64,000 bases of DNA from Pleomorphomonas sp. NRK KF1 (lineage in GTDB: Bacteria > Pseudomonadota > Alphaproteobacteria > Rhizobiales > Pleomorphomonadaceae). The stretch covers positions 1-64,000 of the forward strand of contig NZ_JAMDLH010000004.1 in the NCBI RefSeq assembly GCF_023721755.1. The letters are read 5' to 3'. The notes beneath the pieces were generated by a model. It saw nothing but the letters and a program-made list of their open reading frames with translations, was not told the DNA's origin and made no database searches. Position numbers and translations under genes: made by a program. Within the stretch, counting starts at the first letter, position 1; each line of letters opens with the position of its first letter. Below are positions 43,741-55,187 of the stretch, piece after piece.

Positions 43741-44526
43741 ATGCGAATGAGATGCAAAAATGATCTGCGGCCGGCCATCCTGCCGCTATCTGTTCTCGCG
43801 GTCTGGGTGATCGCTTCGTCGGCCGGGTTGACCAACGCCTACCTGCTGCCCTCGCCGGGGCGCATCGCCGAGGCGGCCGGCGAGCTTCTGGTCGATGGGG
43901 AGCTGCTGCGGCACATTGTCGCCAGCCTGTGGCGTGTGCTGTTCGGCTTTGCCCTCACCGCCCTCCTCGCCCTGCCGCTGGCCTTTCTCACCGGCATCTT
44001 CGCGCCGCTCGGCGGCTATCTCAGCTGGGTTCTCGAAGCGCTGCGCGTCACGCCGCCGCTGGCGCTGGTGCCGCTGCTGATTCTCTGGCTCGGCATCGGC
44101 GAGGCATCGAAGCTGACCATCGTCGTGCTGGCGAGCTTCTTCCCCGTCTACATGAATGCTCTCGCCGGCATCCGCGAGGCCGACGGCAAGCTGATCGAGC
44201 TGGCCCGCACCCTCGACCTCACCCGCCGAGAGACGGCGCTGCACGTGCTGCTGCCGTCGGCGCTGCCCGGCATCGTCAACGGCCTCCGGCTCGGCTTCGG
44301 CTACAGCTGGCGGGCGCTGGTCGGCGCCGAGCTGGTCGCCGCCTCGGCCGGCCTCGGCTACCTGATCATCGACGCCAGCGAGATGGCCCGCACCGACCGC
44401 GTCTTCGTCGGCATCTTCGCCATCGCCGCGCTCGGCGCCCTGACCGACTGGCTGTTCCGCCGCGCCGCCGCCCGGCTGATGCCCTGGCGCGCCGACGCCG
44501 GCCGCGTCAGCGGACTGGAGGGCTGA
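43741..44526 (+). CDS. NitT/TauT-type ABC transporter permease
   Basis: About 261-aa inner-membrane permease of the SsuC/TauC group with six hydrophobic segments. Family stretches are NAYLLPSPGRIAEAAGELL, LEALRVTPPLALVPLLILWL and LLPSALPGIVNGLRLGFGYS with the EAA-like loop LDLTRRETALHVLLPSALP. No clear Shine-Dalgarno; ATG 43741 or 43747. Substrate unknown: sulfonates, pyrimidines, nitrate-like anions and others use this family. Confidence 0.82.
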   Translation: MRMRCKNDLRPAILPLSVLAVWVIASSAGLTNAYLLPSPGRIAEAAGELLVDGELLRHIVASLWRVLFGFALTALLALPLAFLTGIFAPLGGYLSWVLEALRVTPPLALVPLLILWLGIGEASKLTIVVLASFFPVYMNALAGIREADGKLIELARTLDLTRRETALHVLLPSALPGIVNGLRLGFGYSWRALVGAELVAASAGLGYLIIDASEMARTDRVFVGIFAIAALGALTDWLFRRAAARLMPWRADAGRVSGLEG

Positions 44527-44530
44527 CGCC

Positions 44531-45283
44531 GTGTACGGCCTGACCATCACCGGCCTCCGCCGCCGCTTCGACATCTCCGGTCGCTCGATCGACGCGCTGG
44601 ATGGCATCGACCTCACCATCGCCTCGGGCGAGCTGCTGGCCGTGGTCGGCCATAGCGGCTGCGGCAAGACCACGCTCCTGCACCACGTCGCCGGACTGCA
44701 ACGCCCCGATGCCGGCACCATCGCCTTCGAGGGCCCCGACGGCCCAGCCGCCAGCGCCCGCTTCGGCATGGTGTTCCAGGAGCCGCGCCTGATGCCCTGG
44801 AAGACGGTGCGCGGCAATCTCGAACTGGCCCTGAAGCACATCGCCAGCGGCGCCGAGGCCGAGAGCCGGATCGCCGACGCGCTCGAAACCGTCGGCCTTG
44901 CCGCCTTCGCCGACGCCTGGCCGCACCAGCTCTCCGGCGGCATGGCGCAGCGCGTGTCGCTGGCTCGCGCGCTCTGCCGCGAGCCGGACATCCTGCTGCT
45001 CGACGAACCGTTCGGCGCCCTCGACGCGCTGACGCGCAGCCGCATTCACGGCGAGTTCGCCGCCATCCGGCTGCGCCGCCCGCTGACCACCATCCTCGTC
45101 ACCCACGACATCGCCGAGGCGGTGCGCCTTGCCGACCGCGTCGCCATCATGCAGGCCGGACGCCTGACGGCCGTCTTCGACATCGACCTCCCCCACCCCC
45201 GCCCGTTGGCGGCGCCCGGCCTTGCCGAAGAGGTGGCCACCATCACCGCCGCCGTTCTCGGCGACACCATTTCCCAAGCATAA
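44531..45283 (+). CDS. NitT/TauT-type ABC transporter ATP-binding protein
   Basis: 250-aa ABC ATPase. Walker A is GHSGCGKTTLLHHVAG, the Q-loop VFQEPRLMPWKTV, the signature LSGGMAQRVSLARAL and Walker B LLLDEPFGALDALT. The GTG start lies 4 bp after the permease stop. Confidence 0.88.
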   Translation: MYGLTITGLRRRFDISGRSIDALDGIDLTIASGELLAVVGHSGCGKTTLLHHVAGLQRPDAGTIAFEGPDGPAASARFGMVFQEPRLMPWKTVRGNLELALKHIASGAEAESRIADALETVGLAAFADAWPHQLSGGMAQRVSLARALCREPDILLLDEPFGALDALTRSRIHGEFAAIRLRRPLTTILVTHDIAEAVRLADRVAIMQAGRLTAVFDIDLPHPRPLAAPGLAEEVATITAAVLGDTISQA

Positions 45284-45306
45284 TCAATCACTCAGGAGAA
45301 ACGCTC

Positions 45307-46272
45307 ATGTTGAGATCGCTCGTCCGTTCCGCCGCCGCCTTGGCCATCGCCACCCTCTGCGCCGGCAGCGCCTTCGCCGCCGAGCCGCTGAAGGAGATCA
45401 ACATCTCCTACGTGGAATCGCCGTTCAACCTGCAGACCATCGTCATGCGCAAGCAGGAACTGCTGGAGAAGGAGTTCGCCGCCGACGGCGTCAAGATCAA
45501 CTGGCACAACATCACCTCCGGCGCCCAGCAGGCCCAGGCGATGGCCGCCGGCTCGCTCGACATCGGCGGCGTCATGAACACCACCTCGGTGCTGCTCGCC
45601 AATGCCGGCGGCAACCCGGTGCTGATCGCCGCCGGCGTCAGCCGCCCGGCCGAGACCTTCGCCATCCTCGGCAAGGCCGGCGGCCCGACGACCATCGAAG
45701 ACCTCAAGGGCAAGCAGGTGGTCGGCCCGCGCGGCACCGTCCTGCACCAGATCCTGGCGGCGGCGCTCGCCTCCAAGGGCATGAGCCTTGATGACGTCGA
45801 GTTCATCGGCATGGACCTGCCCAAGTCGCAGGCCGCCCTCGTGGCCGGCCAGACCGACGCGGCTCTGCTTGCCGCCAGCCTGAAGATCAAGGCGGAAGCA
45901 GCCGGCGCCACGGTGATCGCCACCGCCGACGGCCTCGTCAATCCGGTGCTGGTGATGGGCGTCTCCAAGGCCTTCGCCGACGCGCACCCCGACGCCGTCG
46001 CCCGCGTGCAGCGCGTCAACACCGAGGCGACCGCCTGGGTGCTCGCCCATCTCGACGAGGCCACCGAGATCGGCGCCAAGGAACAGGGCATCCCGCTCGA
46101 GGACGGCAAGAAGCTGGCCGCCTGGGGCAACTTCACCGACACGCTGACCGAGGCCGACATCGCCAGCATCAAGGACGACATGACGTTCCTCATCGACAAC
46201 GACATGATGAAGGGCACCGTCGACGTCGAAGCGCTGATGCTGCCGGGCGCCCTGGCGGGTACTGCAAAGTGA
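45307..46272 (+). CDS. NitT/TauT-type ABC transporter substrate-binding protein
   Basis: 321-aa periplasmic protein (NMT1/SsuA-like). Signal peptide MLRSLVRSAAALAIATLCAG, cleavage near AFAA. Mature features: INISYVESPFNLQTIVMRKQ, GVMNTTSVLLANAGG and KGKQVVGPRGTVLHQILAAA. Shine-Dalgarno AGGAG upstream. Overlaps the FmdE-like gene by 4 bp (GTGA), so these two are translated together. Confidence 0.88.
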   Translation: MLRSLVRSAAALAIATLCAGSAFAAEPLKEINISYVESPFNLQTIVMRKQELLEKEFAADGVKINWHNITSGAQQAQAMAAGSLDIGGVMNTTSVLLANAGGNPVLIAAGVSRPAETFAILGKAGGPTTIEDLKGKQVVGPRGTVLHQILAAALASKGMSLDDVEFIGMDLPKSQAALVAGQTDAALLAASLKIKAEAAGATVIATADGLVNPVLVMGVSKAFADAHPDAVARVQRVNTEATAWVLAHLDEATEIGAKEQGIPLEDGKKLAAWGNFTDTLTEADIASIKDDMTFLIDNDMMKGTVDVEALMLPGALAGTAK

Positions 46273-47321
46273 AGACCTTTCTCGAAGTCCGCGAACGCGA
46301 CGGCGCGTTCGCCATCCGCCACGACGACCTCCTGGCCTATGCCGGGCCGTCGCAGCTCATCGCCTGCACGCTGACCTTCCTGCTGTTCGAGCGGGCCTTC
46401 GCCGACCTGTCGCCCGGCGCGCCGCCGCGCCGCGACGACATCCGCCTGCGCACCGCCTTCCCCGGCGATGGCGTCCACGCCGCCATGGAAATGGTGGCGC
46501 GGGCCGTCACCGACGGGCGGCTGGTGGTCGACACGCGGCTCGGCCCGCCGGAGGCGCCCCCCGCCCCGGCCGGCCGCTTCTACTTCGAGGTGGCCATCGG
46601 CAACGCCGCGCGGGCCTACTGGCCCAAGCCCGGCGTCTTCGACGACCGCTTCATCGACATGGTGGTGAACTATCAGGACGGCGGCGGCGGGCCGAAGGCG
46701 CAGGCCGACTACCTCGCCTACAAGCACGACCTGATCGGCCGCCTCAGGAGCATGGCGATCGGCGACCTGTTCGAAAGCCGGGAGATCCCCGCCTGGACCG
46801 TTCCGCCGCCGCCGGCCCCGATCGAGGTGATCGACCACGGCACGCTGCTGCGCGTCACCTTCGCCGACTGCGTCGCCTATCACGGGCGCACCAGCATCGG
46901 CGGCCTGGCGCTGGGCTACCGGCTGCTGCAGCACGCCTTTGCCAGGCTCAGCCCCGGCGCGACGCCGGACCGCGACGAGATCAGCGTCTTCACCGCCTTC
47001 CCCGGCCCCGGCCTCAGGGACGCGCTGGAGCTTGTCACTCGCGCGGTGACGCGCGGCGCCTACAAGGCCGACCCGGCCGCCGACGTGCCAGGGCCGGCAG
47101 GCGTCACCGGCCGCATGTACTTCGAGGTGGAGATCGCCGGCCGCCGTTTGCGCCTCGCGCTCATAGAGGGAGCGATCGGCGAGGAGTTCATCCGCCTCGG
47201 CCGCAAGAGCAAGGCCGGCGAAGCCACGCCCGCCGACGAAGCACGCTGGACCGAACTCAAGGAAGCCCTCGCCGTCGCGGTTCTCTCGACGCCCGCCGCC
47301 GACCTGTTCGTCGAGCTTTGA
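46269..47321 (+). CDS. Internally duplicated FmdE-like protein, function unknown
   Basis: 350-aa soluble protein built from two homologous halves (about 1-170 and 175-350). Both carry AFA.LSPGA.P.RD(D/E)I followed by TAFPG and a GR(F/M)YFEV strand, and end in an (A)DLF motif. The second half has VAYHGRTSIGGLALGYRLLQ, resembling the 'HGH.CPGLALGYR' core of FmdE/FwdE-type domains but without the cysteine-rich metal part. It is coupled to a substrate-binding protein gene, so a role in handling the imported ligand or a cofactor is plausible. Confidence 0.6.
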   Translation: MKTFLEVRERDGAFAIRHDDLLAYAGPSQLIACTLTFLLFERAFADLSPGAPPRRDDIRLRTAFPGDGVHAAMEMVARAVTDGRLVVDTRLGPPEAPPAPAGRFYFEVAIGNAARAYWPKPGVFDDRFIDMVVNYQDGGGGPKAQADYLAYKHDLIGRLRSMAIGDLFESREIPAWTVPPPPAPIEVIDHGTLLRVTFADCVAYHGRTSIGGLALGYRLLQHAFARLSPGATPDRDEISVFTAFPGPGLRDALELVTRAVTRGAYKADPAADVPGPAGVTGRMYFEVEIAGRRLRLALIEGAIGEEFIRLGRKSKAGEATPADEARWTELKEALAVAVLSTPAADLFVEL

Positions 47322-47446
47322 AAACGGGGTCGCGCGCCACGGCGCGCGGCCGCCTCCATCAAACTGTCACGCTCGCGAAGTCTGAAAGAACGGCTGATCG
47401 CAGGAGCTAACAAGTGAGCCTGATAAAAGCCTCAGCGCCTTCTCGT

Positions 47447-47477
47447 CCTGAGGTCCTCGCCTTCGCGAGGATGACAG
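47447..47477 (+). repeat. REP-like palindromic repeat, unit 1
   Basis: 31-bp unit starting CCTGAGGTCCT and ending AGGATGACAG with an internal stem (CCTCGC-CTT-GCGAGG). Similar palindromic units are widespread in alphaproteobacterial intergenic regions. Confidence 0.7.
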
Positions 47478-47603
47478 GAAATTGATATAGAACAAATAGA
47501 TAGAACGCTGCGCTTAGACCTTCGAGGTCGAACCCACCGTGAGGGCATGCGATGCGCTGAGTGAGTTCGCACGCGGCTTATTCCACTGCCCCGTCATATA
47601 GAG

Positions 47604-47634
47604 CTGTCATCCTGGCGCAGGCCAGGACCTCAGG
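47604..47634 (-). repeat. REP-like palindromic repeat, unit 2 (inverted)
   Basis: Inverted copy of unit 1 with 28 of 31 positions identical. Two of the differences (stem CCTGGC/GCCAGG instead of CCTCGC/GCGAGG) are compensating and preserve pairing, as expected for a structure-conserved element. Confidence 0.7.
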
Positions 47635-47692
47635 CAGAGCAAAGCTATCCGGCCGATATCGCGCTCCATGCGCTCAACGCTATTGCCACCAC

Positions 47693-50368
<2,676 letters not shown>

Positions 50369-50430
50369 GGCAAGGATTATCCCGGCAATCAGGTCACGGT
50401 TACAGCAATAGGCGGTTCGGCTGGTATCGG

Positions 50431-51498
50431 CTAGGCCCCGATCACCGTCGGCTCCAGGCCCGAGAGGCGCATGCGCGGATCGATCTTCGGCGGCACGCGC
50501 GGCGGCAGGCCCTTCACCGCCTCGGCGATCGCCTTGATATGCGGCGGCGTGGTGCCGCAGCAGCCGCCGACGATGTTGACGAGGCCGGAGGTGGCAAACT
50601 CGCCGACCAGTGCGGCCATCGCCTCGGGGCTCTCGTCATACTCGCCGAACTCGTTGGGCAGGCCGGCGTTGGGATAGGCGCAGATCAGCGTATCCGACAC
50701 GCGCGACAGGTCGGCGATGTGGGCGCGCATCTCGCGGGCGCCCAGCGCGCAGTTGAGCCCGATGGAGAGCAGCCCGGCGTGGCGCACCGAATACCAGAAG
50801 GCCTCGGCCGTCTGGCCCGACAGCGTGCGGCCCGAGAGATCGGTGATGGTGCCGGACACCGAGATCGGCAGCCGCAGGCCCCGCTCCTCGAACACCTCCT
50901 CGGTGGCGAACAGCGCCGCCTTGGCATTCAGTGTGTCGAACACCGTCTCGATCATGATGATGTCGGCGCCGCCGTCGATCTGGCCGCGCACAGCCTCGGC
51001 ATAGGCGCGGCGCAGCTCGTCGAAGGTGATGGCCCGGAAGCCGGGATTGTTGACGTCGGGCGAGATCGACGCCGTGCGGTTGGTCGGCCCGAGCGCGCCG
51101 GCGACGAAGCGCGGCTTGTCCGGCGTCTTCTCGGTGTAGACGTCGGCGGCCCGACGGGCGATGCGGGCGGATTCGAGGTTCAGCTCGTAGGCCAGCTCCT
51201 CCATGCCGTAATCTGCCTGGGCGACGAAGGTCGAGGAGAAGGTATTGGTCTCCAGAATGTCGGCGCCGGCTTCGAGATACTGGCTGTGGATGTCGAAGAT
51301 CACGTCGGGCCGGGTGATCGACAACAGGTCGTTGTTGCCCTTGAGGTCCTTCGGCCAGTCCTTGAAGCGCTCGCCGCGAAAGTCGGCTTCGGTCAGCTTG
51401 AAGCGCTGGATCATGGTGCCCATGGCGCCGTCGATCACCAGGATGCGCTGGGCGGCCAGCTCGCGCAGGCGGCGTTCGGTCGGAGAAGTGAGAACCAT
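50431..51498 (-). CDS. metH: Methionine synthase, homocysteine-binding part (separate ORF)
   Basis: 355-aa zinc-dependent homocysteine S-methyltransferase module equal to the N-terminal part of one-piece MetH. Motifs: [16 protein letters not shown]; zinc cysteines in [14 protein letters not shown] and [14 protein letters not shown]. It ends [11 protein letters not shown], exactly at the linker that joins the folate domain in single-chain MetH, then a stop. The following ORF is in another frame with its own start, so this is an ordered two-gene split rather than a truncation. Confidence 0.9.
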   Translation of the reverse strand: MVLTSPTERRLRELAAQRILVIDGAMGTMIQRFKLTEADFRGERFKDWPKDLKGNNDLLSITRPDVIFDIHSQYLEAGADILETNTFSSTFVAQADYGMEELAYELNLESARIARRAADVYTEKTPDKPRFVAGALGPTNRTASISPDVNNPGFRAITFDELRRAYAEAVRGQIDGGADIIMIETVFDTLNAKAALFATEEVFEERGLRLPISVSGTITDLSGRTLSGQTAEAFWYSVRHAGLLSIGLNCALGAREMRAHIADLSRVSDTLICAYPNAGLPNEFGEYDESPEAMAALVGEFATSGLVNIVGGCCGTTPPHIKAIAEAVKGLPPRVPPKIDPRMRLSGLEPTVIGA

Positions 51499-51524
51499 CG
51501 CAAGCTCCTTGGCAGGTCTACGTT

Positions 51525-52718
51525 TCAAGCGGACTTCCAATCGTTTCCCGGCATGACCCGCCGCATGTAGGCATCGAACATTGGAACAGTGAAAGCAGTA
51601 TCTCCATGTTGCTGGGAGTATATCATGCCCTTCTGGATCAACTTCGCACGGATTGGTGCGACCGTGCTCACCTTGACTCCCAGTACCTCCGAGATTGCGC
51701 CGGATTTCTGAGGCCCTTGCCCCAGCTCCGCCAGCGCGCGCAAATAACGCTTCTCTGACGGGGTGCATCTGTCGAACCGCACCCTGAAGAAGCTCTCATC
51801 AAGAACTCTCAGCGCCTTTCCCGTTGCCAACTCCACATCCGGCGCGCCGATTTCCGGGCCAGCGGAAACATTCCAGGCTTCATATCCCCACTGCTGCAGG
51901 AAATAGGGATAGCGCTCGGTTACTTCGAGCATTCGCGTCAACGCATCGGGCGAGAACGATACCCCGAATGGCGCAACGGGTTCTGCCAGGGCCGATGTCG
52001 CCGCTTCTGGCGGCAGGGCATCGACACGTGGAAAATCGAAAAGTCGCTCGGCGTATGACTTGGAGTTCCCGGCCAAGCCCAGAATTTGAGGCAAACCCGC
52101 CGCCACGAGCAAAAACGGCAGACGCTCCTGATTGATCTTGTGCACGGCCATTATCAGTGCGCCGAACTCCTTTTCATTCAGGTATTGCAGCTCATCGATC
52201 AGGAGAGCCACCGCCGTATCGGCCGCTTTGGCAGCTTCACCCACCGCTACGAACAGCGCGGAAAGGTCGGCTTCAAAATCCCCGCTGTCGGCAACACCAA
52301 CTTCCGGGTCCACTCCCAGCTCATACTCGATTTCGTTGTGGGTCACCTTGATGGAGCCGATGAAACTCCGAAGAACTCGCAATCCACGCGAAACTTTCTC
52401 TTTGGCATTCGCGATGATATCGAGGGAGTAGAGTATTGAGCGAAGCTGTGGGATCAAGAGTGCGGCAAGAGACTTGCCTTCATGCGCTTCGGTCAACAAG
52501 GCTTTGATACCGTCCCGTTCCGCCTGTTCCTTGATGCGGACAAGAAGAACGGTTTTTCCGACGCCTCGAAGCCCGACTAGTATCAGGCTTTTCGCCGGAG
52601 TGCCGCGTTTGACACGAGCTATGGCAATCCGCGCCTGCTCCAAGAGGGAGTCACGGCCCGCGAGTTCCGGCGGAGGACTGCCTGCCCCAGGGACGAACGG
52701 ATTTTTGATCGGGTCCAC
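51525..52718 (-). CDS. AAA-type ATPase with C-terminal winged helix, inserted between metF and metH
   Basis: About 397-aa P-loop ATPase of the AAA_16/archaeal-type group. Walker A is GLRGVGKT at 49-56, Walker [17 protein letters not shown], and the sensor region [13 protein letters not shown]. The C-terminus looks like a winged helix ([31 protein letters not shown]). GTG 52718 is chosen because AGAGGT is well spaced; TTG 52748 is an alternative. It interrupts the metF-metH gene order, and its codon use looks less GC-biased by eye, which hints at acquisition. Function unknown. Confidence 0.75.
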   Translation of the reverse strand: MDPIKNPFVPGAGSPPPELAGRDSLLEQARIAIARVKRGTPAKSLILVGLRGVGKTVLLVRIKEQAERDGIKALLTEAHEGKSLAALLIPQLRSILYSLDIIANAKEKVSRGLRVLRSFIGSIKVTHNEIEYELGVDPEVGVADSGDFEADLSALFVAVGEAAKAADTAVALLIDELQYLNEKEFGALIMAVHKINQERLPFLLVAAGLPQILGLAGNSKSYAERLFDFPRVDALPPEAATSALAEPVAPFGVSFSPDALTRMLEVTERYPYFLQQWGYEAWNVSAGPEIGAPDVELATGKALRVLDESFFRVRFDRCTPSEKRYLRALAELGQGPQKSGAISEVLGVKVSTVAPIRAKLIQKGMIYSQQHGDTAFTVPMFDAYMRRVMPGNDWKSA

Positions 52719-52737
52719 GATTCTACCTCTATTAGGC

Positions 52738-52762
52738 GAGTTTATCAAAAAATAGATAACTC
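52738..52762. promoter_or_regulatory. Inverted repeat upstream of the AAA ATPase gene
   Basis: GAGTTTATC pairs with GATAACTC (one bulged T) across an A-rich loop. It lies about 20 bp before the GTG start and may be an operator or part of the promoter. Confidence 0.35.
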
Positions 52763-52794
52763 AGCATAACGTTACTTGAGGTCGGGTTTCAAGC

Positions 52795-53694
52795 TCACGT
52801 GGCGAGAACCAAATCCTCGGTCTTCGCGCGCAGTCCCATCATATGGCAGATAGCATAGACGAGGTCGGCCCGGTTCATGGTGTAGAAGTGGAAGTTGCGG
52901 AAGCCGCGATCGATCAGGTCCATGACCTGCTCGGCGCAGACGGCTGCGGCCACGAGCTGACGCGTCGCCGGGTCGTTTTCCAGCCCCTCGAAACGATGGG
53001 CCAGCCAGGCGGGCACCGATGCCCCGGCCTTCTTGGCGAAGGCGGCCGACTGCTCGAAGTTCACCACCGGCACGATGCCCGGCACGATCGGCACGTCGAT
53101 GCCGGCGGCGCGCACCCGGTCGACGTAGCGCTCGAACTTGTCGTTGTCGAAGAAGAACTGGCTGATGGCGCGGGTCGCCCCGGCCTCCACCTTGCGCTTG
53201 AGGATGGCGATGTCGGTGGCGATGTCGGGGCTCTCGGGATGCTGCTCGGGATAGGCCGACACGGAGATCTCGAAATCGCCGATCGCCCGGATGCCGGCGA
53301 TGAGATCGGGGGTCGAGGCGTAGCCCTCGGGGTGCGGCTGATAGCGGGTGCCGAGACCCCCGGCCGGATCGCCCCGGAGCGCCACGATGTGGCGGACGCC
53401 GGCGTCGCGATAGCCGCGCACCACGTCGTCGATCTCGGCGCGGCTGGCGCCGACGCAGGTGAGATGGGCGGCCGGCTTCAGGTTCGTCTCGCGGACGATG
53501 CGGGCGACGGTGGCGTGCGTCCGCTCGCGCGTCGAGCCGCCCGCGCCATAGGTCACCGACACGAAGCGCGGGCCGAGCGGCGCCAGCCGGGTGATCGACG
53601 CCCACAGCGTCTCTTCCATCTTCTCCGTCTTGGGCGGGAAGAACTCGAAGGAGACGCCGAGGTCGAGGGCGCCGAGATTGTGACTGAACCGCAT
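52795..53694 (-). CDS. metF: Methylenetetrahydrofolate reductase
   Basis: 299-aa flavoenzyme making 5-methyl-tetrahydrofolate, the methyl donor for MetH. Motifs: VSFEFFPPKTEKMEETLW (catalytic Glu), VSVTYGAGGSTRERTHATV, HLTCVGASRAEIDDV and HIVALRGDPAGG. ATG 53694 gives the canonical N-terminus. 28 bp after the ArsR-methyltransferase gene, so probably one transcript. Confidence 0.93.
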   Translation of the reverse strand: MRFSHNLGALDLGVSFEFFPPKTEKMEETLWASITRLAPLGPRFVSVTYGAGGSTRERTHATVARIVRETNLKPAAHLTCVGASRAEIDDVVRGYRDAGVRHIVALRGDPAGGLGTRYQPHPEGYASTPDLIAGIRAIGDFEISVSAYPEQHPESPDIATDIAILKRKVEAGATRAISQFFFDNDKFERYVDRVRAAGIDVPIVPGIVPVVNFEQSAAFAKKAGASVPAWLAHRFEGLENDPATRQLVAAAVCAEQVMDLIDRGFRNFHFYTMNRADLVYAICHMMGLRAKTEDLVLAT

Positions 53695-53722
53695 GGTGAT
53701 GTTCCCGAAAAGTCGTGTCGTA

Positions 53723-54730
53723 TCAGGCGAAGCGTTGCAAATGGTCGGCCATCTCGATCCGCCGGTCGGCGGCGAGGAACAGCGATACCGTGAGGCCGTC
53801 CGCCGTCTCCGGCGGCAGGTCGTGGACCCGGTCGAAGGCAAGGCCGGCCGCTTCGATCCAGCCGCGCATCTGCTCGTGGCTGAAGCCGAGCCGGCGGTGG
53901 GCGTGACCCGAGCGCAGGAACTCGTGGTCATGCGGCGCGAAATCGACGATCAACAGCCGGCCACCAGGGGCGAGCGCCGCTGCCGCCTCGCGCAACGCCC
54001 GCGCGGGATCGTCGAGATAGTGCAGCACCTGGTGGATGACCACCAGGTCGAACCCTGCCCCGACCGACAGCGCCGTCACGTCGCCCTGGCGAACGTGGGC
54101 ATTGTCGATGCCGGCCGCCGCGAGATTGGCGCGTGCGACGGAGAGCATGTCGTGGCTCATGTCGATGCCGACGGCGCGACCGTAGCGATCGGCGAGCAGC
54201 GTCAGCATGCGGCCGGTGCCGGTGCCGACATCCAGCATGTTCTGCACCGGACGGTCGCCGACGGCGGCGCGGATGGCCGCTTCCACGTCATGCTCGGCGA
54301 CGTGCAGCGTCCGGAGCCGATCCCAGCTGGCGGCATTGAGGGCGAAGTAGCGCTGTGCGTCGGCGGCATGAGCCGCCTTGATGGCATCGAGCCGGCGGCG
54401 GTCGGATTCGACAGCAGGATCGGTCGGGTCGATGCTGGCGATCAGCTTGCGCGTCAGCGCGGCGGCCGGCCCTTCGTCGACGAGCCGGTAATAGGCCCAT
54501 GCGCCCTCGGGCAACCGCTCGACCAGCCCAGCCTCCGTGAGAAGCTTGAGGTGGCGCGACACGCGCGGCTGGCTCTGCGCCAGCACTTCGGTGAGGTCCT
54601 TCACCGTCGCCTCGCCCAGCGACAACAGCGCCAGAAGCCGCAACCGCGTCGGCTCGCCGGCGCTCCTCAGCACCGAAACCACATCATCGAAGGAAGCCGC
54701 CGGTCCCCCGGCCAAACGAACGATAGACAT
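53723..54730 (-). CDS. ArsR-type regulator fused to a SAM-dependent methyltransferase, SahR-like
   Basis: 335-aa fusion. Residues about 12-90 are an ArsR wHTH (LRSAGEPTRLRLLALLSLGE, LAQSQPRVSRHLKLLTEAGL). From about 150 a class I methyltransferase fold follows (motif I NMLDVGTGTGRMLTLLA; GFDLVVIHQVLHYLDD). Such fusions beside metF/metH are thought to sense SAM or SAH and control methionine-cycle genes. A perfect 8-bp inverted repeat overlaps its start codon, consistent with autoregulation. ATG 54730 chosen; an upstream in-frame ATG would add 12 residues across the operator. Confidence 0.88.
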   Translation of the reverse strand: MSIVRLAGGPAASFDDVVSVLRSAGEPTRLRLLALLSLGEATVKDLTEVLAQSQPRVSRHLKLLTEAGLVERLPEGAWAYYRLVDEGPAAALTRKLIASIDPTDPAVESDRRRLDAIKAAHAADAQRYFALNAASWDRLRTLHVAEHDVEAAIRAAVGDRPVQNMLDVGTGTGRMLTLLADRYGRAVGIDMSHDMLSVARANLAAAGIDNAHVRQGDVTALSVGAGFDLVVIHQVLHYLDDPARALREAAAALAPGGRLLIVDFAPHDHEFLRSGHAHRRLGFSHEQMRGWIEAAGLAFDRVHDLPPETADGLTVSLFLAADRRIEMADHLQRFA

Positions 54731-54747
54731 AAAGATATGTTTATGTC
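54726..54747. promoter_or_regulatory. Operator overlapping the start of the ArsR-methyltransferase gene
   Basis: GACATAAA-GATATG-TTTATGTC: perfect 8-bp arms with a nearly symmetric centre. This resembles the AT-rich ATAAAGATAT...TTTAT sites I recall for methionine-control ArsR proteins in alphaproteobacteria. It spans the start codon. Confidence 0.75.
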
Positions 54748-55187
54748 GATTGCGCCGATGATGCAAGAGGCGTGATGGCAGACGGCGGTCCAGGATGGCC
54801 GCTGCGCGCGATTACCCAAGCAAATCCGGCCGGCCTTCAAGGCGGCCGGCCGAGGCCGACCATTCCGCCGGACCGCGAGGAACCCTGCATTGCATGCGGA
54901 CTATTGCACACAACCATCGATAACCGAGTCTATTTTGTAAAATTTTTGTACTAAGATTCCACACTTAAGATTGACAACACACATATTGTGGGTCAATTTT
55001 GTAGCAAATATGGTCTTGCGCGGGATGACGAGGAATCACGGGCAACGCCATTGGCTCAGGAGGAATGGGCGGCGATTCCGCCCCATCCCGGATCGGCAAA
55101 TCCGGGCACACCAGGCGCGTGGCGGACGCGAACCTTGGCGAACCAGAACATCAGCTCGTCTCAAGAGCGGGAGAGAGGGAGGAAGCG
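54748..55187. other. Divergent intergenic region upstream of the second sugar ABC transporter
   Basis: 440 bp; AT-rich at 54900-55020. It contains a TTGACA hexamer (54973) within a palindrome (54971-54998) and the AT-rich TTTTGTAAAATTTTTGTAC near 54935. No gene is convincing. Confidence 0.5.
54971..54998. promoter_or_regulatory. Palindrome upstream of the second sugar ABC transporter
   Basis: Outer arms ATTGAC/GTCAAT and inner arms CACA/TGTG with small offsets. It contains TTGACA, a possible -35 for the plus-strand operon; no good -10 follows at 16-18 bp. Possible operator. Confidence 0.4.

Larger units (their letters stand above)
47322..47692. other. Convergent intergenic region carrying a REP-like pair
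   Basis: 371 bp between convergent genes. Besides the two inverted 31-bp repeats listed separately, no promoter or gene is recognised. Confidence 0.5.

Noticed and set aside
47447-47634. Two-unit repeat as a CRISPR remnant
   Set aside because: The units are inverted rather than direct, palindromic, and 126 bp apart, with no cas genes in the window.
50369-50430. Frameshift or sequencing error as the cause of the metH split
   Set aside because: The first ORF ends with the complete linker sequence and the second has its own start and a unique N-terminal extension, with 62 bp between them. A single indel would not explain this.
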